Origin: an uncultured Granulosicoccus sp.
GTDB taxonomy: Bacteria; Pseudomonadota; Gammaproteobacteria; Granulosicoccales; Granulosicoccaceae
DNA: 64,000 nt
NCBI GenBank assembly: GCA_947495035.1
Contig: CANLXI010000018.1
Location: 62,001 to 126,000 of the forward strand
Reading direction: 5' to 3'
Position numbers and translations under genes: made by a program. The notes under the pieces are model-generated. The model saw only the letters and a program-made list of their open reading frames with translations. It was not told the origin of the DNA and searched no databases. Position 1 is the stretch's first letter; every line of letters begins with the position of its first letter. Of the stretch, positions 15,913-25,904 are shown one piece after another.

Positions 15913-16587
15913 TCAGACCTGGTCTTCTATCCATTGCCTGACTGCAGCAAACTTGTTCTCGAGGTGCTTTTTCAGGATAGCTGCCAGACCTTCACCATCG
16001 CGTTCTTCCAGCGCCTGGATGATCCGCTCATGTTCATCCACGGCCTGTTGCCAGCGTTCGGCGCTCATGTTGGCCAGATACCTTGCCTGCCGCACTCGGA
16101 CAGCCAGCGAGCTGTACAGATTGATCAGCGTGCGGTTACCGGCCGCCTCCATGATCAGTTCATGAATACGCTGGTTATGCTTGAAATAGCCGGGCATGTC
16201 CGATGCGTGATAACGACCCAGCATCTGCTCGTGCTCGTTCTTCAGCTCCCTGATCTGGGCATCACTGATATGAGCACACGCCAGTTCGCCAGCCAGAGCC
16301 TCGAATGCCCCCATCAGAGGGAACACTTCTTCCAGTTCCTCTACCGTGATGGCGCGAACTCGCGCACCCCGATTGGGTTCCAGAGTCAGCAGACCATCGG
16401 ATGCCAGCACCTTGAGGGCTTCGCGCATGGGTGTTCGAGAGACGCCCAGTTTTTCGCAAAGCTCGCGTTCCGGAACCTTTTCGCCGGCCGTCAAGACACC
16501 CTCGACAATCATGCTTCGCAAGCGGTCGGTCAATTCCTCGTGCAGCGAACGCCGGCTGATGGAACCGACCTGATCCAGTGCACTCAT
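15913..16587 (-). CDS. GntR family regulator, FadR (FCD) subfamily
   Basis: The 224-residue protein has an N-terminal winged helix (LHEELTDRLRSMIVEG, PERELCEKLGVSRTPMREAL, LEPNRGARV) and a C-terminal all-helical FCD domain with metal-ligand histidines (HNQRIHELIMEAAGN, DEHERIIQAL). FCD regulators commonly sense hydroxy acids, keto acids or other carboxylates. It lies 45 bp downstream of the FAD/Fe-S dehydrogenase gene on the same strand, and this pair is divergent from the aminotransferase/TRAP operon, which it most likely controls. Confidence 0.9.
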   Translation of the reverse strand: MSALDQVGSISRRSLHEELTDRLRSMIVEGVLTAGEKVPERELCEKLGVSRTPMREALKVLASDGLLTLEPNRGARVRAITVEELEEVFPLMGAFEALAGELACAHISDAQIRELKNEHEQMLGRYHASDMPGYFKHNQRIHELIMEAAGNRTLINLYSSLAVRVRQARYLANMSAERWQQAVDEHERIIQALEERDGEGLAAILKKHLENKFAAVRQWIEDQV

Positions 16588-16632
16588 GACAAACTCCTGA
16601 CCAAGGTCCGCCCATTGTATCCCGAAAGCCGT

Positions 16633-19605
16633 TCAGACAGAGCCACCGGGACTCTCCGCAGGCCGCAAGGCCATGGCCAATACCTGCACAACGTGAATGG
16701 CGTCACGGCTTGCTCCCTCCGCGATCTGATGCCTGCACGACGTGCCATCCGCCACGACAAGCGTCTCCGTATCGGCCTGACGAACTGCCGGCAACAGACT
16801 CAGCTCCGCCATTTTCATGGACACATCGCAGGTATCCCGCCCGTAGCCGAAAGCGCCTGCCATCCCGCAGCAGCTGGAATCGATCACACTGACGGCCATC
16901 CCCGGGATCAGAGCCAGAGTCTTCTGCACGGCGCTGAACGCTCCCAGAGCCTTCTGGTGACAATGACCATGCACCAGCACCTGACTCACCGGGGCTGACA
17001 GGCTCCATTCCAGTGTACCGGCCTCATGATCCCTGATGATCAGCTCTTCCAGCAGCAGCGCATTCTCTGCCAGGCGGTCGGTATCCGCACCCGGCAACAG
17101 CGCCTTGTACTCATCACGCAGAGTCAGCAGGCAGCTGGGTTCCAGACCGACCACCGGTAGGCCTCTGTCAATCCAGGGCAACAGCGCGGCTACCATGCGT
17201 CCGGCCTCAAGCCTGGCCTGCTCGATCATACCGGTAGCCAGATAGGTCCTGCCACAGCACAGCTTGCGCTGACCAGGTGCCTGCGCCAGATGAACCCGGT
17301 AGCCGGCCGCCTGCAGAACCACTCTGGCGGCTCGCAGATTGTCAGGTTCGAACCAGGTGTTGAAGGTATCCGCCAGCAACACCACTTCCTTGCTGCCATC
17401 GCCCACCGTATCGGTCTCGACGAACGGTCGAGCCGCCCAGACCGGTAACCGGCGGCGCGCTGAAAACCCGGACAGTGACTCTGTCATGGCGGCAACTCCC
17501 GGCAATGTGTTGCGCAGATTCAGCAGTGTGCGAAAACGCGATGCAACGGCGGCATAACGTGGCAGATGAGCGACCAGCTTCTGGTGCAGGGTGTAACCAT
17601 GTACTCTGGCTCGGGCAGCCATGACCTCCATCTTCATCTTCGCCATATCCACGCCGGTCGGACATTCACGCTGGCAGGCCTTGCAGGAGACGCACAGTTT
17701 CATCGTCTCCTGCATGGCATCGGAGCTCATGGCATCCTCGCCCAGTTGCCCGGACATGGCCAGACGCAGCGTGTTGGCCCGCCCCCGCGTCACATGCTGC
17801 TCATCACGCGTCACCCGATAGGAAGGGCACATCACCCCGCCCTGCATCTTGCGGCAGGCACCATTGTTGTTGCACATCTCGATCGCGCCCTGCAATCCAC
17901 CGCTGGCACCTGGCCAGGCAGACCAGTCCAGCTGCTGCCTGATCTCGATCATGCGATAGCCGGGACGATAGCGAAACAGTTCCCGGTCATTCATGCGTGG
18001 TGCATTGACGATCTTGCCGGGGTTGAACAGATTGTGCGGATCGAAGCGATGCTTGATCTCGGCAAAGGCCTTGACCATCTGTTCACCGAACATCTTCGTG
18101 TGAAATTCGGAACGCGATATGCCGTCGCCATGCTCTCCCGAATGTGAGCCCTTGTATTTCAATACCAGGTCGAAAGCCTCCTCGGCAATCTCGCGCATCG
18201 TGTTGGCATCCTTCTCCAGCTTCATGTTGAGCACGGGCCGAACATGCAGACAGCCGACTGAGGCATGCGCATACCAGGTACCGGGCGTGCCATGCCTGTT
18301 GAAGACCTCGGTCAGTTCTGCCGTGTAATCCGCCAGATCCGGCAGATCCACGGCACAGTCCTCGACAAAGGACACCGGCTTGCCCTCTTCCTTCATCGAC
18401 ATCATGATGTTGAGCCCCGCCTTTCTGACCTCCCCGATACGAGCCTGCAGGGCAGGATCCACCGCCTCGACCACCCCGCCCCAGTTCTTGCCCTTGCCCT
18501 TCCAGGTAAAGCCCAGGTCCGCCATGCGCTCATGCAACAGCTTGAGATGCTGCAGGTTCTCGGCCTCGCTATCGAAGGCGAACTCGACTATCAGCAAGGC
18601 AGCCGGGTCGCCGCGCACGAACTCCGCCACGGAGTTGCGGTACAGCTCGATGTCACGCGCGAGCGCCACCATTGTATTGTCAACCAGTTCGATGGCGTGT
18701 GGCCCGAGCTCCACCAGATGCTGGGTGGCATCCATGGCCTCATGAAAACCGGGAAAATGACAGATACCCAGAACCCGTTGTTGCGGCAAGGGCCACAGCT
18801 TGAGTTCGATGGCCGTCGAATAGGCCAGCGTTCCTTCCGAACCGACCAGCAGGTCCGCCAGCCGGTAATGACTTCTGGCCTGCTGCTCCCCATCATCAAC
18901 AGATTCGTATGGCATCAGAGCATCGATGTTGTAGCCTCCGACACGCCGCAATACCGTAGGGAAGCGTTTCTGGATATTGCCGGACTCGCGTGCACCCAGA
19001 CTCAGCAGCCCCTCGATGAAGGTGCGCCTGCCTCCCGTCACGCCTTCCAGTGAGGCAGGCACTTCGTCGAAACGAAGCGGTTCGCCCGAGGGCAGAATGG
19101 CGTCCATGGCGTGCACATTGTGTCGCATCGTGCCGTAGTGAATGGAACGCTGACCACAGGAATTGTTGGCGGCCATGCCACCGATCGTGGCGCGTGAGGC
19201 CGTTGACACATCCACCGGAAACCAGAGCCCGTGTGGTTTCAGCAATCGGTTGAGTTCATCGAGCACGATACCGGGCTGCACCACGCAACGCTGCCGCTCG
19301 ACATCCAGTTCCAACAATGCATTCAGGTGCGGTGAATTATCGAGTACAAGGCCGTGGTTGACGGTCTGGCCACACTGCGAGGTCCCACCGCCGCGCGGGG
19401 TCACGGGCAGCTCAAACTCGCGCGCCAGCGCCAGTGCCGTGCGCACATCCTCGACATCCCGTGGAATGGCCACCGCCGCAGGCATCATCTGATAGATGGA
19501 GGCATCAGTGGCATAACGCCCCCGGGTGAAGACATCACCGTGCACGGCACCAGCCATTTCGGCCTTCAGCCGCCGCAGAAATTCCGGATGAGCAGAAGAA
19601 TTCAT
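16633..19605 (-). CDS. FAD-binding and Fe-S-binding 2-hydroxyacid dehydrogenase (YdiJ/GlcD-GlcF fusion type)
   Basis: The 990-residue protein fuses a PCMH-type FAD domain (PRGGGTSQCGQ at about 70-80; ATIGGMAANNSCGQRSIHYG later) with a flavin oxidase C-terminal domain. A ferredoxin-like Fe-S module follows (CVSCKACQRECPTG at about 640), then a GlpC/GlcF-like domain with two CCG motifs (CCGRTYLATG and CCGMAGAFGYG). This architecture is found in D-2-hydroxyglutarate dehydrogenase YdiJ and in D-lactate and glycolate dehydrogenases that pass electrons to quinone or cytochrome. The length is close to the YdiJ type. The exact substrate is open, but the glyoxylate-type aminotransferase next door makes a 2-hydroxyacid to 2-oxoacid step likely. 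Confidence 0.85.
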   Translation of the reverse strand: MNSSAHPEFLRRLKAEMAGAVHGDVFTRGRYATDASIYQMMPAAVAIPRDVEDVRTALALAREFELPVTPRGGGTSQCGQTVNHGLVLDNSPHLNALLELDVERQRCVVQPGIVLDELNRLLKPHGLWFPVDVSTASRATIGGMAANNSCGQRSIHYGTMRHNVHAMDAILPSGEPLRFDEVPASLEGVTGGRRTFIEGLLSLGARESGNIQKRFPTVLRRVGGYNIDALMPYESVDDGEQQARSHYRLADLLVGSEGTLAYSTAIELKLWPLPQQRVLGICHFPGFHEAMDATQHLVELGPHAIELVDNTMVALARDIELYRNSVAEFVRGDPAALLIVEFAFDSEAENLQHLKLLHERMADLGFTWKGKGKNWGGVVEAVDPALQARIGEVRKAGLNIMMSMKEEGKPVSFVEDCAVDLPDLADYTAELTEVFNRHGTPGTWYAHASVGCLHVRPVLNMKLEKDANTMREIAEEAFDLVLKYKGSHSGEHGDGISRSEFHTKMFGEQMVKAFAEIKHRFDPHNLFNPGKIVNAPRMNDRELFRYRPGYRMIEIRQQLDWSAWPGASGGLQGAIEMCNNNGACRKMQGGVMCPSYRVTRDEQHVTRGRANTLRLAMSGQLGEDAMSSDAMQETMKLCVSCKACQRECPTGVDMAKMKMEVMAARARVHGYTLHQKLVAHLPRYAAVASRFRTLLNLRNTLPGVAAMTESLSGFSARRRLPVWAARPFVETDTVGDGSKEVVLLADTFNTWFEPDNLRAARVVLQAAGYRVHLAQAPGQRKLCCGRTYLATGMIEQARLEAGRMVAALLPWIDRGLPVVGLEPSCLLTLRDEYKALLPGADTDRLAENALLLEELIIRDHEAGTLEWSLSAPVSQVLVHGHCHQKALGAFSAVQKTLALIPGMAVSVIDSSCCGMAGAFGYGRDTCDVSMKMAELSLLPAVRQADTETLVVADGTSCRHQIAEGASRDAIHVVQVLAMALRPAESPGGSV

Positions 19606-19679
19606 TGCATTGCGCTTGGAAATAAATTAATAATGAATGCAAAATTCAAATTAAGCAACTGCTTGTGGAGCCCTACCGT

Positions 19680-20846
19680 ATGCGTCAAGCTGGCCGTCAC
19701 TTCCTCCAGATCCCCGGCCCCAGCGCCGTTCCGGACCGCATCCTGCAGGCCATTGCCATGCCGGTCATCGATCACCGGGGACCGGGCTTTGCCGATCTGG
19801 GCAACCGGGTTCTGAGTGGTATCAAGACCATCTTCAAGACCGAGCAGCCGGTGGTCATCTATCCGGCGTCCGGCACCGGAGCCTGGGAGGCTGCGCTGGT
19901 CAACACACTCAGCCCCGGAGACAAGGTGTTGATGGTGGAGACCGGTCACTTTGCCTATCTGTGGCAGCAACTTGCCCTGAAACTCGGCCTGCAACCGCAA
20001 CTGATCGAGACCGATTGGCGGCGTGCTGCCGACCCGGCGCTGATCGAAGAAGCCCTGCGCGAAGACTCCGATCACGACATCAAGGCCGTGTGCGTCGTCC
20101 ATAACGAGACCTCGACGGGCTGCACCTCGCAGATCTCGAAAATCCGTGCCGCCATCGATGCTGCCGGACATTCTGCACTGTTGATGGTGGATACGATCTC
20201 CGGTCTGGGTTCAGCCGACTTCCGCTTTGATGAGTGGGGTGTCGATGTCGCAGTATCAGGCTCTCAAAAGGGCCTGATGCTGCCGCCGGGCCTGTCATTC
20301 AATGCCGTCAGCGAAAAGGCCCTGGCGGCGAATGCCGGGGCGGGCCTGCCCAATGCCTATTGGCAGTGGCGCGACATGATCGAGGCCAACCAACGGGGCT
20401 ACTTCCCCTATACCCCGGCAACCAATCTGCTGTTCGGGCTCGCCGAAGCCATTGACATGCTGCATGAGGAAGGCCTCGACAACATCTTTGCCAGGCACAA
20501 GCGACACGCAGCCGCTACCCGGGCAGCCGTGCAAGCCTGGGGACTGGAAGTGCAATGCACCGTCGAGGAGGAATACTCTCCCGTGCTGACGGCCGTCCGT
20601 GTACCCGATGGCACCGATGCCGATGCATTGCGCTCGGTCATTCTCGAACACTGCAACACCTCGCTGGGCAATGGCCTGTCCAAGGTTCAGGGCAAGGTCT
20701 TTCGCATTGGCCATCTGGGTGACTTCAATGACGTCATGCTGCTGGGCACCTTGGCCGGCATCGAAATGGGCCTGCACCTGGCGCAGGCCCCTCATCAGGG
20801 CGGCGGTACACAGGCCGCGCTCGATTATCTGAAATCAAACAGCTAG
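19680..20846 (+). CDS. Class V aminotransferase, serine/aspartate-glyoxylate type
   Basis: The 388-residue PLP enzyme begins GRHFLQIPGPSAVPDRIL and carries VIYPASGTGAWEAAL, the aspartate in MVDTISGLGSADFRFDEWG, and the Schiff-base lysine in VSGSQKGLMLPPG. These are the hallmarks of serine-glyoxylate aminotransferase; the aspartate-glyoxylate enzyme BhcA of the beta-hydroxyaspartate cycle is a close relative and cannot be separated here. The rest of the bhc cycle is not in the window. ATG 19680 follows TGGAG and was preferred to GTG 19665. It is the first gene of the plus-strand transport operon and is divergent from the flavoprotein gene. Confidence 0.85.
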   Translation: MRQAGRHFLQIPGPSAVPDRILQAIAMPVIDHRGPGFADLGNRVLSGIKTIFKTEQPVVIYPASGTGAWEAALVNTLSPGDKVLMVETGHFAYLWQQLALKLGLQPQLIETDWRRAADPALIEEALREDSDHDIKAVCVVHNETSTGCTSQISKIRAAIDAAGHSALLMVDTISGLGSADFRFDEWGVDVAVSGSQKGLMLPPGLSFNAVSEKALAANAGAGLPNAYWQWRDMIEANQRGYFPYTPATNLLFGLAEAIDMLHEEGLDNIFARHKRHAAATRAAVQAWGLEVQCTVEEEYSPVLTAVRVPDGTDADALRSVILEHCNTSLGNGLSKVQGKVFRIGHLGDFNDVMLLGTLAGIEMGLHLAQAPHQGGGTQAALDYLKSNS

Positions 20847-20928
20847 ACCCTGCACAAGGCGGCGACAGTTCGCCAGCAGGTCGGCTTTTCGTCGCACTCG
20901 CGACTGAATCATCGAGGAGTAAGTCACC

Positions 20929-21909
20929 ATGAAAAGAAAGGTAACCGCCGTATTGCTCGGTGCTGCCCTGACCCTGGCAGCAGGGCAGGCAAGCGCCGAG
21001 AAGCTGATCCTGAAATTCGGCCATGTCGGTAATCCCGGCTCGCTATTCGAGGCCTCTGTCGACGAATTCGTCAAGAACGCCAATGCCAGGCTGGGTGATC
21101 GTGCCGAGGTTCAGGCATTCGGCTCCTCACAGCTTGGCAAGGACAAGGAGCTTCTGCAGAAGCTCAAACTGGGGCAGATCATGTTCGCCCTGCCCTCCTC
21201 CATCATGTCATCGGTGGCCGATGAATTCGGTGTGTTCGAAATGCCCTATATCGTGCAGTCGCGTGAACACATGAAAGCCATACAGGCTGACATGGGAGAT
21301 AGTGTCTTCGGTGCTGCGGCTGAGGAGAAGGGTTACAGGATTCTGGGCTACTTCGAAAACGGCTTTCGCCACATCACCAACAATACAAGGCCGATTGTGG
21401 TGCCGGAAGATCTCAAGGGGATCAAGCTGCGCACACCCAACGGGGAATGGCGCGTGAAGATGTTTCAGCTGTACGGCGCCAATCCCACGCCCATGGCCTT
21501 GTCCGAAGTCTTTACCGCCCTGAAGACCGGCGTCATCGACGGGCAGGAGAACCCCTACGCGCAGATCTGGTCATCCAAGTTCCAGGAAGTACAGACCTAT
21601 CTGTCCATCACCGGTCATGTGTATACCCCGGCCTATGTACTCACCTCGGCCAAGGGCTTTGCCAAGCTGCCGGAAGACATCCAGAGCGATCTGCTTGCCG
21701 CGGCACAGGAGTCACAGGATGCGGTATACGCCATGGCAGCGCAGCTGGAAACGGATCTGCTGCAGAACCTGAAAGATGCCAACGTGGAAGTCAACGAAGC
21801 CGACACGCAGGCCTTCATCGATTCATCCGGACCGATCTACGAGGAATTCGCCAATTCGGTTGACGGAGGTGCCGAGCTGATCAGTGCGGTACAGGCCCTG
21901 GCCAGATAG
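20929..21909 (+). CDS. dctP: TRAP transporter substrate-binding protein (DctP)
   Basis: The 326-residue protein has a signal peptide (residues 1-23, ending GQASAE) and the DctP fold, including KLRTPNGEWRVKMFQLYGAN with the carboxylate-binding arginine and EVFTALKTGVIDGQENPYAQIW. It binds a carboxylate ligand in the periplasm and delivers it to the DctQM permease encoded directly downstream. GGAG lies in good position before ATG 20929. The DctQ gene follows after 98 bp. Confidence 0.92.
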   Translation: MKRKVTAVLLGAALTLAAGQASAEKLILKFGHVGNPGSLFEASVDEFVKNANARLGDRAEVQAFGSSQLGKDKELLQKLKLGQIMFALPSSIMSSVADEFGVFEMPYIVQSREHMKAIQADMGDSVFGAAAEEKGYRILGYFENGFRHITNNTRPIVVPEDLKGIKLRTPNGEWRVKMFQLYGANPTPMALSEVFTALKTGVIDGQENPYAQIWSSKFQEVQTYLSITGHVYTPAYVLTSAKGFAKLPEDIQSDLLAAAQESQDAVYAMAAQLETDLLQNLKDANVEVNEADTQAFIDSSGPIYEEFANSVDGGAELISAVQALAR

Positions 21910-22007
21910 TCCTGACACAAGCTGAGTCCGATATGGACGCAGAGCACACAACGTAGCCGTGCCACGCCATGGGCACGGCTACCAGTCGCCCCTTGAGAGG
22001 ATTTCCA

Positions 22008-22538
22008 GTGAATCGAATCGCCCATGTACTCGAGCGCCTGCTCGAATGGTTCCTCATGCTGCTGATGGTAGGACTGACCACCATCGTCATCATTTCCGTC
22101 ATCTACCGCAAGTTCGATGCGTCCCTGTCCTGGTACGACGAAGTCGCCAGCATCGCTCTGGCATGGATTACCTACTACGGCGGTGCACTGGCAGTGCTGA
22201 AGCGCAAGCACATCGGCTTTGACAGCGTCCTGCTCGCCATTCCCATGCCAGTTCGGATGTACACGGCCGTTTTTGCCGAAGTGGTCTTTCTGGCTTTCTT
22301 CATTCTACTGGCCTGGGCTGGCTGGCAGGTACTCCTGGTTCTCGAGGGTGACACACTGGTCAGCCTGCGCTGGGTGCCGGTACAGCTCACGCAGTCGGTC
22401 ATCCCCGTGGGAGCTGCGCTGTTCATCATCTGCGAGCTGTTGAGCGCCCCGGACTATCTGCGCATGGTCGGCTCGGGCGTGTCGGCCGAACATGCCGAAA
22501 TCGAGGCGGAGATCGAAGCGGAGATGCAACGCACATGA
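22008..22538 (+). CDS. dctQ: TRAP transporter small permease subunit (DctQ)
   Basis: The 176-residue protein has four membrane segments and the DctQ motif WYDEVASIALAWITYYGGALA, followed by HIGFDSVL. The start is GTG 22008 after GAGAGGA. The C terminus is Glu-rich (EIEAEIEAEM). It overlaps the DctM gene by four bases (ATGA), indicating translational coupling. Confidence 0.9.
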   Translation: MNRIAHVLERLLEWFLMLLMVGLTTIVIISVIYRKFDASLSWYDEVASIALAWITYYGGALAVLKRKHIGFDSVLLAIPMPVRMYTAVFAEVVFLAFFILLAWAGWQVLLVLEGDTLVSLRWVPVQLTQSVIPVGAALFIICELLSAPDYLRMVGSGVSAEHAEIEAEIEAEMQRT

Positions 22539-23815
22539 TTGTTCTCGGTATCTTCATCGTTCTGGTGCTGCTGATCTGCATCAACGTCCCCATTGCCGTG
22601 GCGCTGGCGGTTGCGGCCATTTTCGGTCTGGTGATGACCGAAGGTGCCAGCTCACTGGTCACCGTTGCGCTGGACATGTATGACGGTTCCACCAAGTTCT
22701 CTCTGATTGCCATCCCCATGTTCGTTCTGGCAGGCGCAATCATGAATGCCGGTGGCATCACCGACAAGCTGATCAATTTCGTGGCGGCCCTGATCGGCTT
22801 TGTCCGTGGTGGCCTGGGAATGGTCAACATCGGGGTATCCCTGTTCTTCGCGGAAATCTCCGGTTCGGCGGTGGCCGATGTAGCCGCACTGGGCTCGGTG
22901 ATGATTCCGCAAATGAAGAAGCGCGGTTATTCCGGCCCTCTGGCGGCAGCCATCACGTCATCCTCCGCCTCACTGGCCATCATCATTCCGCCGTCCATTC
23001 CGATGATCGTCTATGGCGTGTCGGCCAATGCCAGCATCGAGCAACTGTTCGTGGCAGGAGTGGTGCCGGGACTGCTGGGTGCCGCAGGCCTCATGGGTGT
23101 CGCCTACGGGTTTGCACGCAAATACAATCTGCCGACGGAAGACGCCTTCAATACCCGTCGAGTCAAGGAGACCTTCAAGGAAGCTCTGCCAACCTTTCTG
23201 TTGCCTGTCATCATTCTGGGCGGCATTTTCGGGGGCTATGTCACGGCAACCGAGGCGGCAGGACTTGCCGTACTGGTCTCCATGGGGCTGGGCCTCTATT
23301 ACCGGGAAGTGAATCTGAAGCGACTGCGTCAGGCCATGATCGAAGGCGGCATTCAGACGGCCGTGGTCATGTTGCTGGTCGCAGCCTCGGTGCTGATGGG
23401 TGGCTTCCTGACCCGAGCACAAGTGCCCCAGGAACTGGCGCAGACCATGATGGACATGACCGGCAACAAGTACGTCATCCTGTTCATTCTGAACATCTTC
23501 TTTCTGATCATCGGCTTTTTCCTGCACTCGGTGGCCGCCATCATTCTGGTGGTACCCATCGTCGTGCCACTGATCGAGCTGGCGGGCATCGACCCCGTGC
23601 ACTTCGGTCTGATCGTGACCCTGAACCTTGCCATCGGACAACAGACTCCCCCGGTCGCCTCGGTACTGATCACGTCATGCTCCATCGCCAAGGCCAACAT
23701 ATGGGATGTCTCCAAGGTCAACGTCTATTTCGTGGCGGTACTTCTGCTGGTGCTGTTCATGTGCACCTACATACCTGCAATTCCGATGTTCCTCGTCGAA
23801 TACTTCTACCGATGA
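22535..23815 (+). CDS. dctM: TRAP transporter large permease subunit (DctM)
   Basis: The 426-residue protein has about twelve membrane segments and the DctM signatures FVLAGAIMNAGGI, AEISGSAVADVAALGSVMIP, SSASLAIIIPPSIPMIVYG and GQQTPPVASVL. Together with DctP and DctQ it forms a complete Na+-driven TRAP importer. It is probably specific for an organic acid handled by the neighbouring dehydrogenase, aminotransferase and CoA enzymes. Confidence 0.93.
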   Translation: MIVLGIFIVLVLLICINVPIAVALAVAAIFGLVMTEGASSLVTVALDMYDGSTKFSLIAIPMFVLAGAIMNAGGITDKLINFVAALIGFVRGGLGMVNIGVSLFFAEISGSAVADVAALGSVMIPQMKKRGYSGPLAAAITSSSASLAIIIPPSIPMIVYGVSANASIEQLFVAGVVPGLLGAAGLMGVAYGFARKYNLPTEDAFNTRRVKETFKEALPTFLLPVIILGGIFGGYVTATEAAGLAVLVSMGLGLYYREVNLKRLRQAMIEGGIQTAVVMLLVAASVLMGGFLTRAQVPQELAQTMMDMTGNKYVILFILNIFFLIIGFFLHSVAAIILVVPIVVPLIELAGIDPVHFGLIVTLNLAIGQQTPPVASVLITSCSIAKANIWDVSKVNVYFVAVLLLVLFMCTYIPAIPMFLVEYFYR

Positions 23816-23882
23816 GGCCTTTCGATTTTCCCTGATACCACATGTCCGACCCCATTGACGAATCACCCCCCCCGGACACCCC

Positions 23883-24662
23883 ATGAATGACAACGACGAA
23901 CTACTGCTGGACGTACACGACGGCATCGGGACGGTCACGTTCAACCGACCGGCTGCTCGCAATGCACTGACCTTCGGCATGTACGAGGCTCTGGCCTCGG
24001 TATGCGAGCGCATTCTGGACAAGTCTCTCGACATCAGAGTCCTGATCATCACGGGTGCAGGTGACAGGGCGTTTGCCGCTGGAACGGATATCACGCAATT
24101 TCGCGACTTCGAGACACCGGAAGATGCCTTGAACTACGAGCGAGAAATGGACCGGGTACTGAGCAAGCTCGAGGCTCTGCCTGTTCCGAGCATCGCGGCC
24201 ATTCGCGGCGCCTGTACCGGCGGTGGCGCGGCCATTGCCGCCTGCTGTGATCTGCGCATTGCCAGTGAGGACATCCGGTTCGGATTTCCCATCGCACGTA
24301 CACTGGGCAACTGCCTGTCACTGAGCAGCCTGTCCAGACTGGTTGCACTGCTGGGCGCACCCAGAACACGGGACATACTGTTGACGGCCAGGCTCATCGG
24401 CAAGGAGGAGGCATTGGCTTGTCTGTTGATCAATGAATGTGTCGCCGACCCCATGAGTCGGGCCAGGGAACTCGCCACGACACTGCAACAGCATGCACCG
24501 CTGACGATGGCAGCCTCCAAGGAGGGGCTTCGACGCCTGAGAGAACACACCGCCGACATCAATGGAGATGACCTGATCGTACAGTGTTATACCAGTGACG
24601 ATTTTCGTGAAGGCATGGACGCGTTTCTTGCCAAGCGACAACCACGGTGGCGAGGTCGATAG
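23883..24662 (+). CDS. Enoyl-CoA hydratase/isomerase family protein
   Basis: The 259-residue crotonase-fold protein has VTFNRPAARNALTFGM at the N terminus, the oxyanion-hole segment AFAAGTDITQF, and IAAIRGACTGGGAAIAACCDLRIA. The usual hydratase Glu pair is only partly apparent, so it could be a hydratase, isomerase or lyase acting on an acyl-CoA. It lies 67 bp after dctM and ends directly against the CoA transferase gene, which implies a shared transcript and consecutive CoA-ester steps. Confidence 0.85.
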   Translation: MNDNDELLLDVHDGIGTVTFNRPAARNALTFGMYEALASVCERILDKSLDIRVLIITGAGDRAFAAGTDITQFRDFETPEDALNYEREMDRVLSKLEALPVPSIAAIRGACTGGGAAIAACCDLRIASEDIRFGFPIARTLGNCLSLSSLSRLVALLGAPRTRDILLTARLIGKEEALACLLINECVADPMSRARELATTLQQHAPLTMAASKEGLRRLREHTADINGDDLIVQCYTSDDFREGMDAFLAKRQPRWRGR

Positions 24663-25892
24663 ATGCACACTGACAGGGACAAGCCAACAAAGAACTCGGG
24701 GCCCTTGAGCGGCATGAAGGTGGTGGAGTTGGCACATATCATGGCAGGACCAGCCTGCGGCCTGCTACTGGCAGACATGGGTGCCGATGTCATCAAGGTG
24801 GAAAAAACCGGCAGCGGGGATGACAGCCGGCGATTCCTGCCACCCGACATCCAGGGTGAGTCCGCCGCCTACATGATGATGAATCGCAACAAGCGGGGCA
24901 TCGCGCTGGATTTGAAGCAGACGGATGGCAAGCGAGTACTGAAGAAGCTGCTGGAAAACGCCGATGTGGTGATCGAGAACTATCGCCACGACACCATGGC
25001 TCGACTCGGCCTGGATTACGACACGCTTCGAACACTGAACCCGGGATTGATCTACTGCGAGATTTCCGGCTTTGGCCGCACCGGTCCTTACCGGGAAAGA
25101 GGCGGATTCGACCTGATTGCGCAGGGCATGTCCGGACTGATGTCCGTCACCGGAGAAGGCCCTGACCGCCCACCCGTCAAGGCCGGACCACCGATCACCG
25201 ATATCACGGCAGGGATTCTTGCCGCCATGGGTGTCAGTGCCGCCTACGCCTCGAAACTGCAGACCGGTCTGGGACAGCGTGTCGACACCTCCCTGTTCGA
25301 AGCCGGAATCACTCATACGTTCTGGCAATCAGCCATCGGCTTTGCCACCGGTGTAGCGCCCCAGCCCCTGGGCTCCGCCCACCCCTTGAATGCCCCCTAT
25401 CAGGCCATTGCCACACTGGATGGCTGGGTGAACCTGGGCGCTGCCAACCAGGCAAACTGGGAGCGAATGCTGAAAGTCATTGACGCTACCCATCTGAATG
25501 AGGATGAGCGCTTTGCCAGCAACGCGGCGAGAATGCAGCACAGAAGCGAGCTGGTGGCAGAGCTGGAGACCCGCTTCCGACAACGCAAGACGGAACAATG
25601 GGTCAGCCTGCTGAACCAGGCCGGTATTCCGGCAGGACCGATACTCGATATCCTGCAGATGCATCAGGACCCGCAGACCATTGCACGGGAGATGGTCGTG
25701 GACGTGGAACACCCGCGTGCCGGCACCGTGAAATCCCTGGGCACTCCGGTGAAGTTTCACGGCACACCCGGCTGCATCCATCGTGCAGCACCGCTACTGG
25801 GACAGCACAGTCGGGAAGTGCTGCTAGAAGCAGGCTTTACCGACGAGGACATCGAAGGTTTCGTGGCGGGCGGCGCGGTGCAGACAGCCTGA
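24663..25892 (+). CDS. CaiB/BaiF (class III) CoA transferase
   Basis: The 409-residue protein shows family III CoA-transferase features: GMKVVELAHIMAGPACGLLLA with DMGADVIKVEKTGSGDD, NRNKRGIALDLK, and ISGFGRTGPYRERGGFDLIA with the catalytic Asp in GFD. Such enzymes move CoA between dicarboxylic or hydroxy acids, for example succinyl-CoA to another acid. Its ATG starts on the base after the previous stop codon. It probably activates the acid imported by the TRAP system. Confidence 0.88.
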   Translation: MHTDRDKPTKNSGPLSGMKVVELAHIMAGPACGLLLADMGADVIKVEKTGSGDDSRRFLPPDIQGESAAYMMMNRNKRGIALDLKQTDGKRVLKKLLENADVVIENYRHDTMARLGLDYDTLRTLNPGLIYCEISGFGRTGPYRERGGFDLIAQGMSGLMSVTGEGPDRPPVKAGPPITDITAGILAAMGVSAAYASKLQTGLGQRVDTSLFEAGITHTFWQSAIGFATGVAPQPLGSAHPLNAPYQAIATLDGWVNLGAANQANWERMLKVIDATHLNEDERFASNAARMQHRSELVAELETRFRQRKTEQWVSLLNQAGIPAGPILDILQMHQDPQTIAREMVVDVEHPRAGTVKSLGTPVKFHGTPGCIHRAAPLLGQHSREVLLEAGFTDEDIEGFVAGGAVQTA

Positions 25893-25904
25893 GCGCTGCT
25901 CGGC

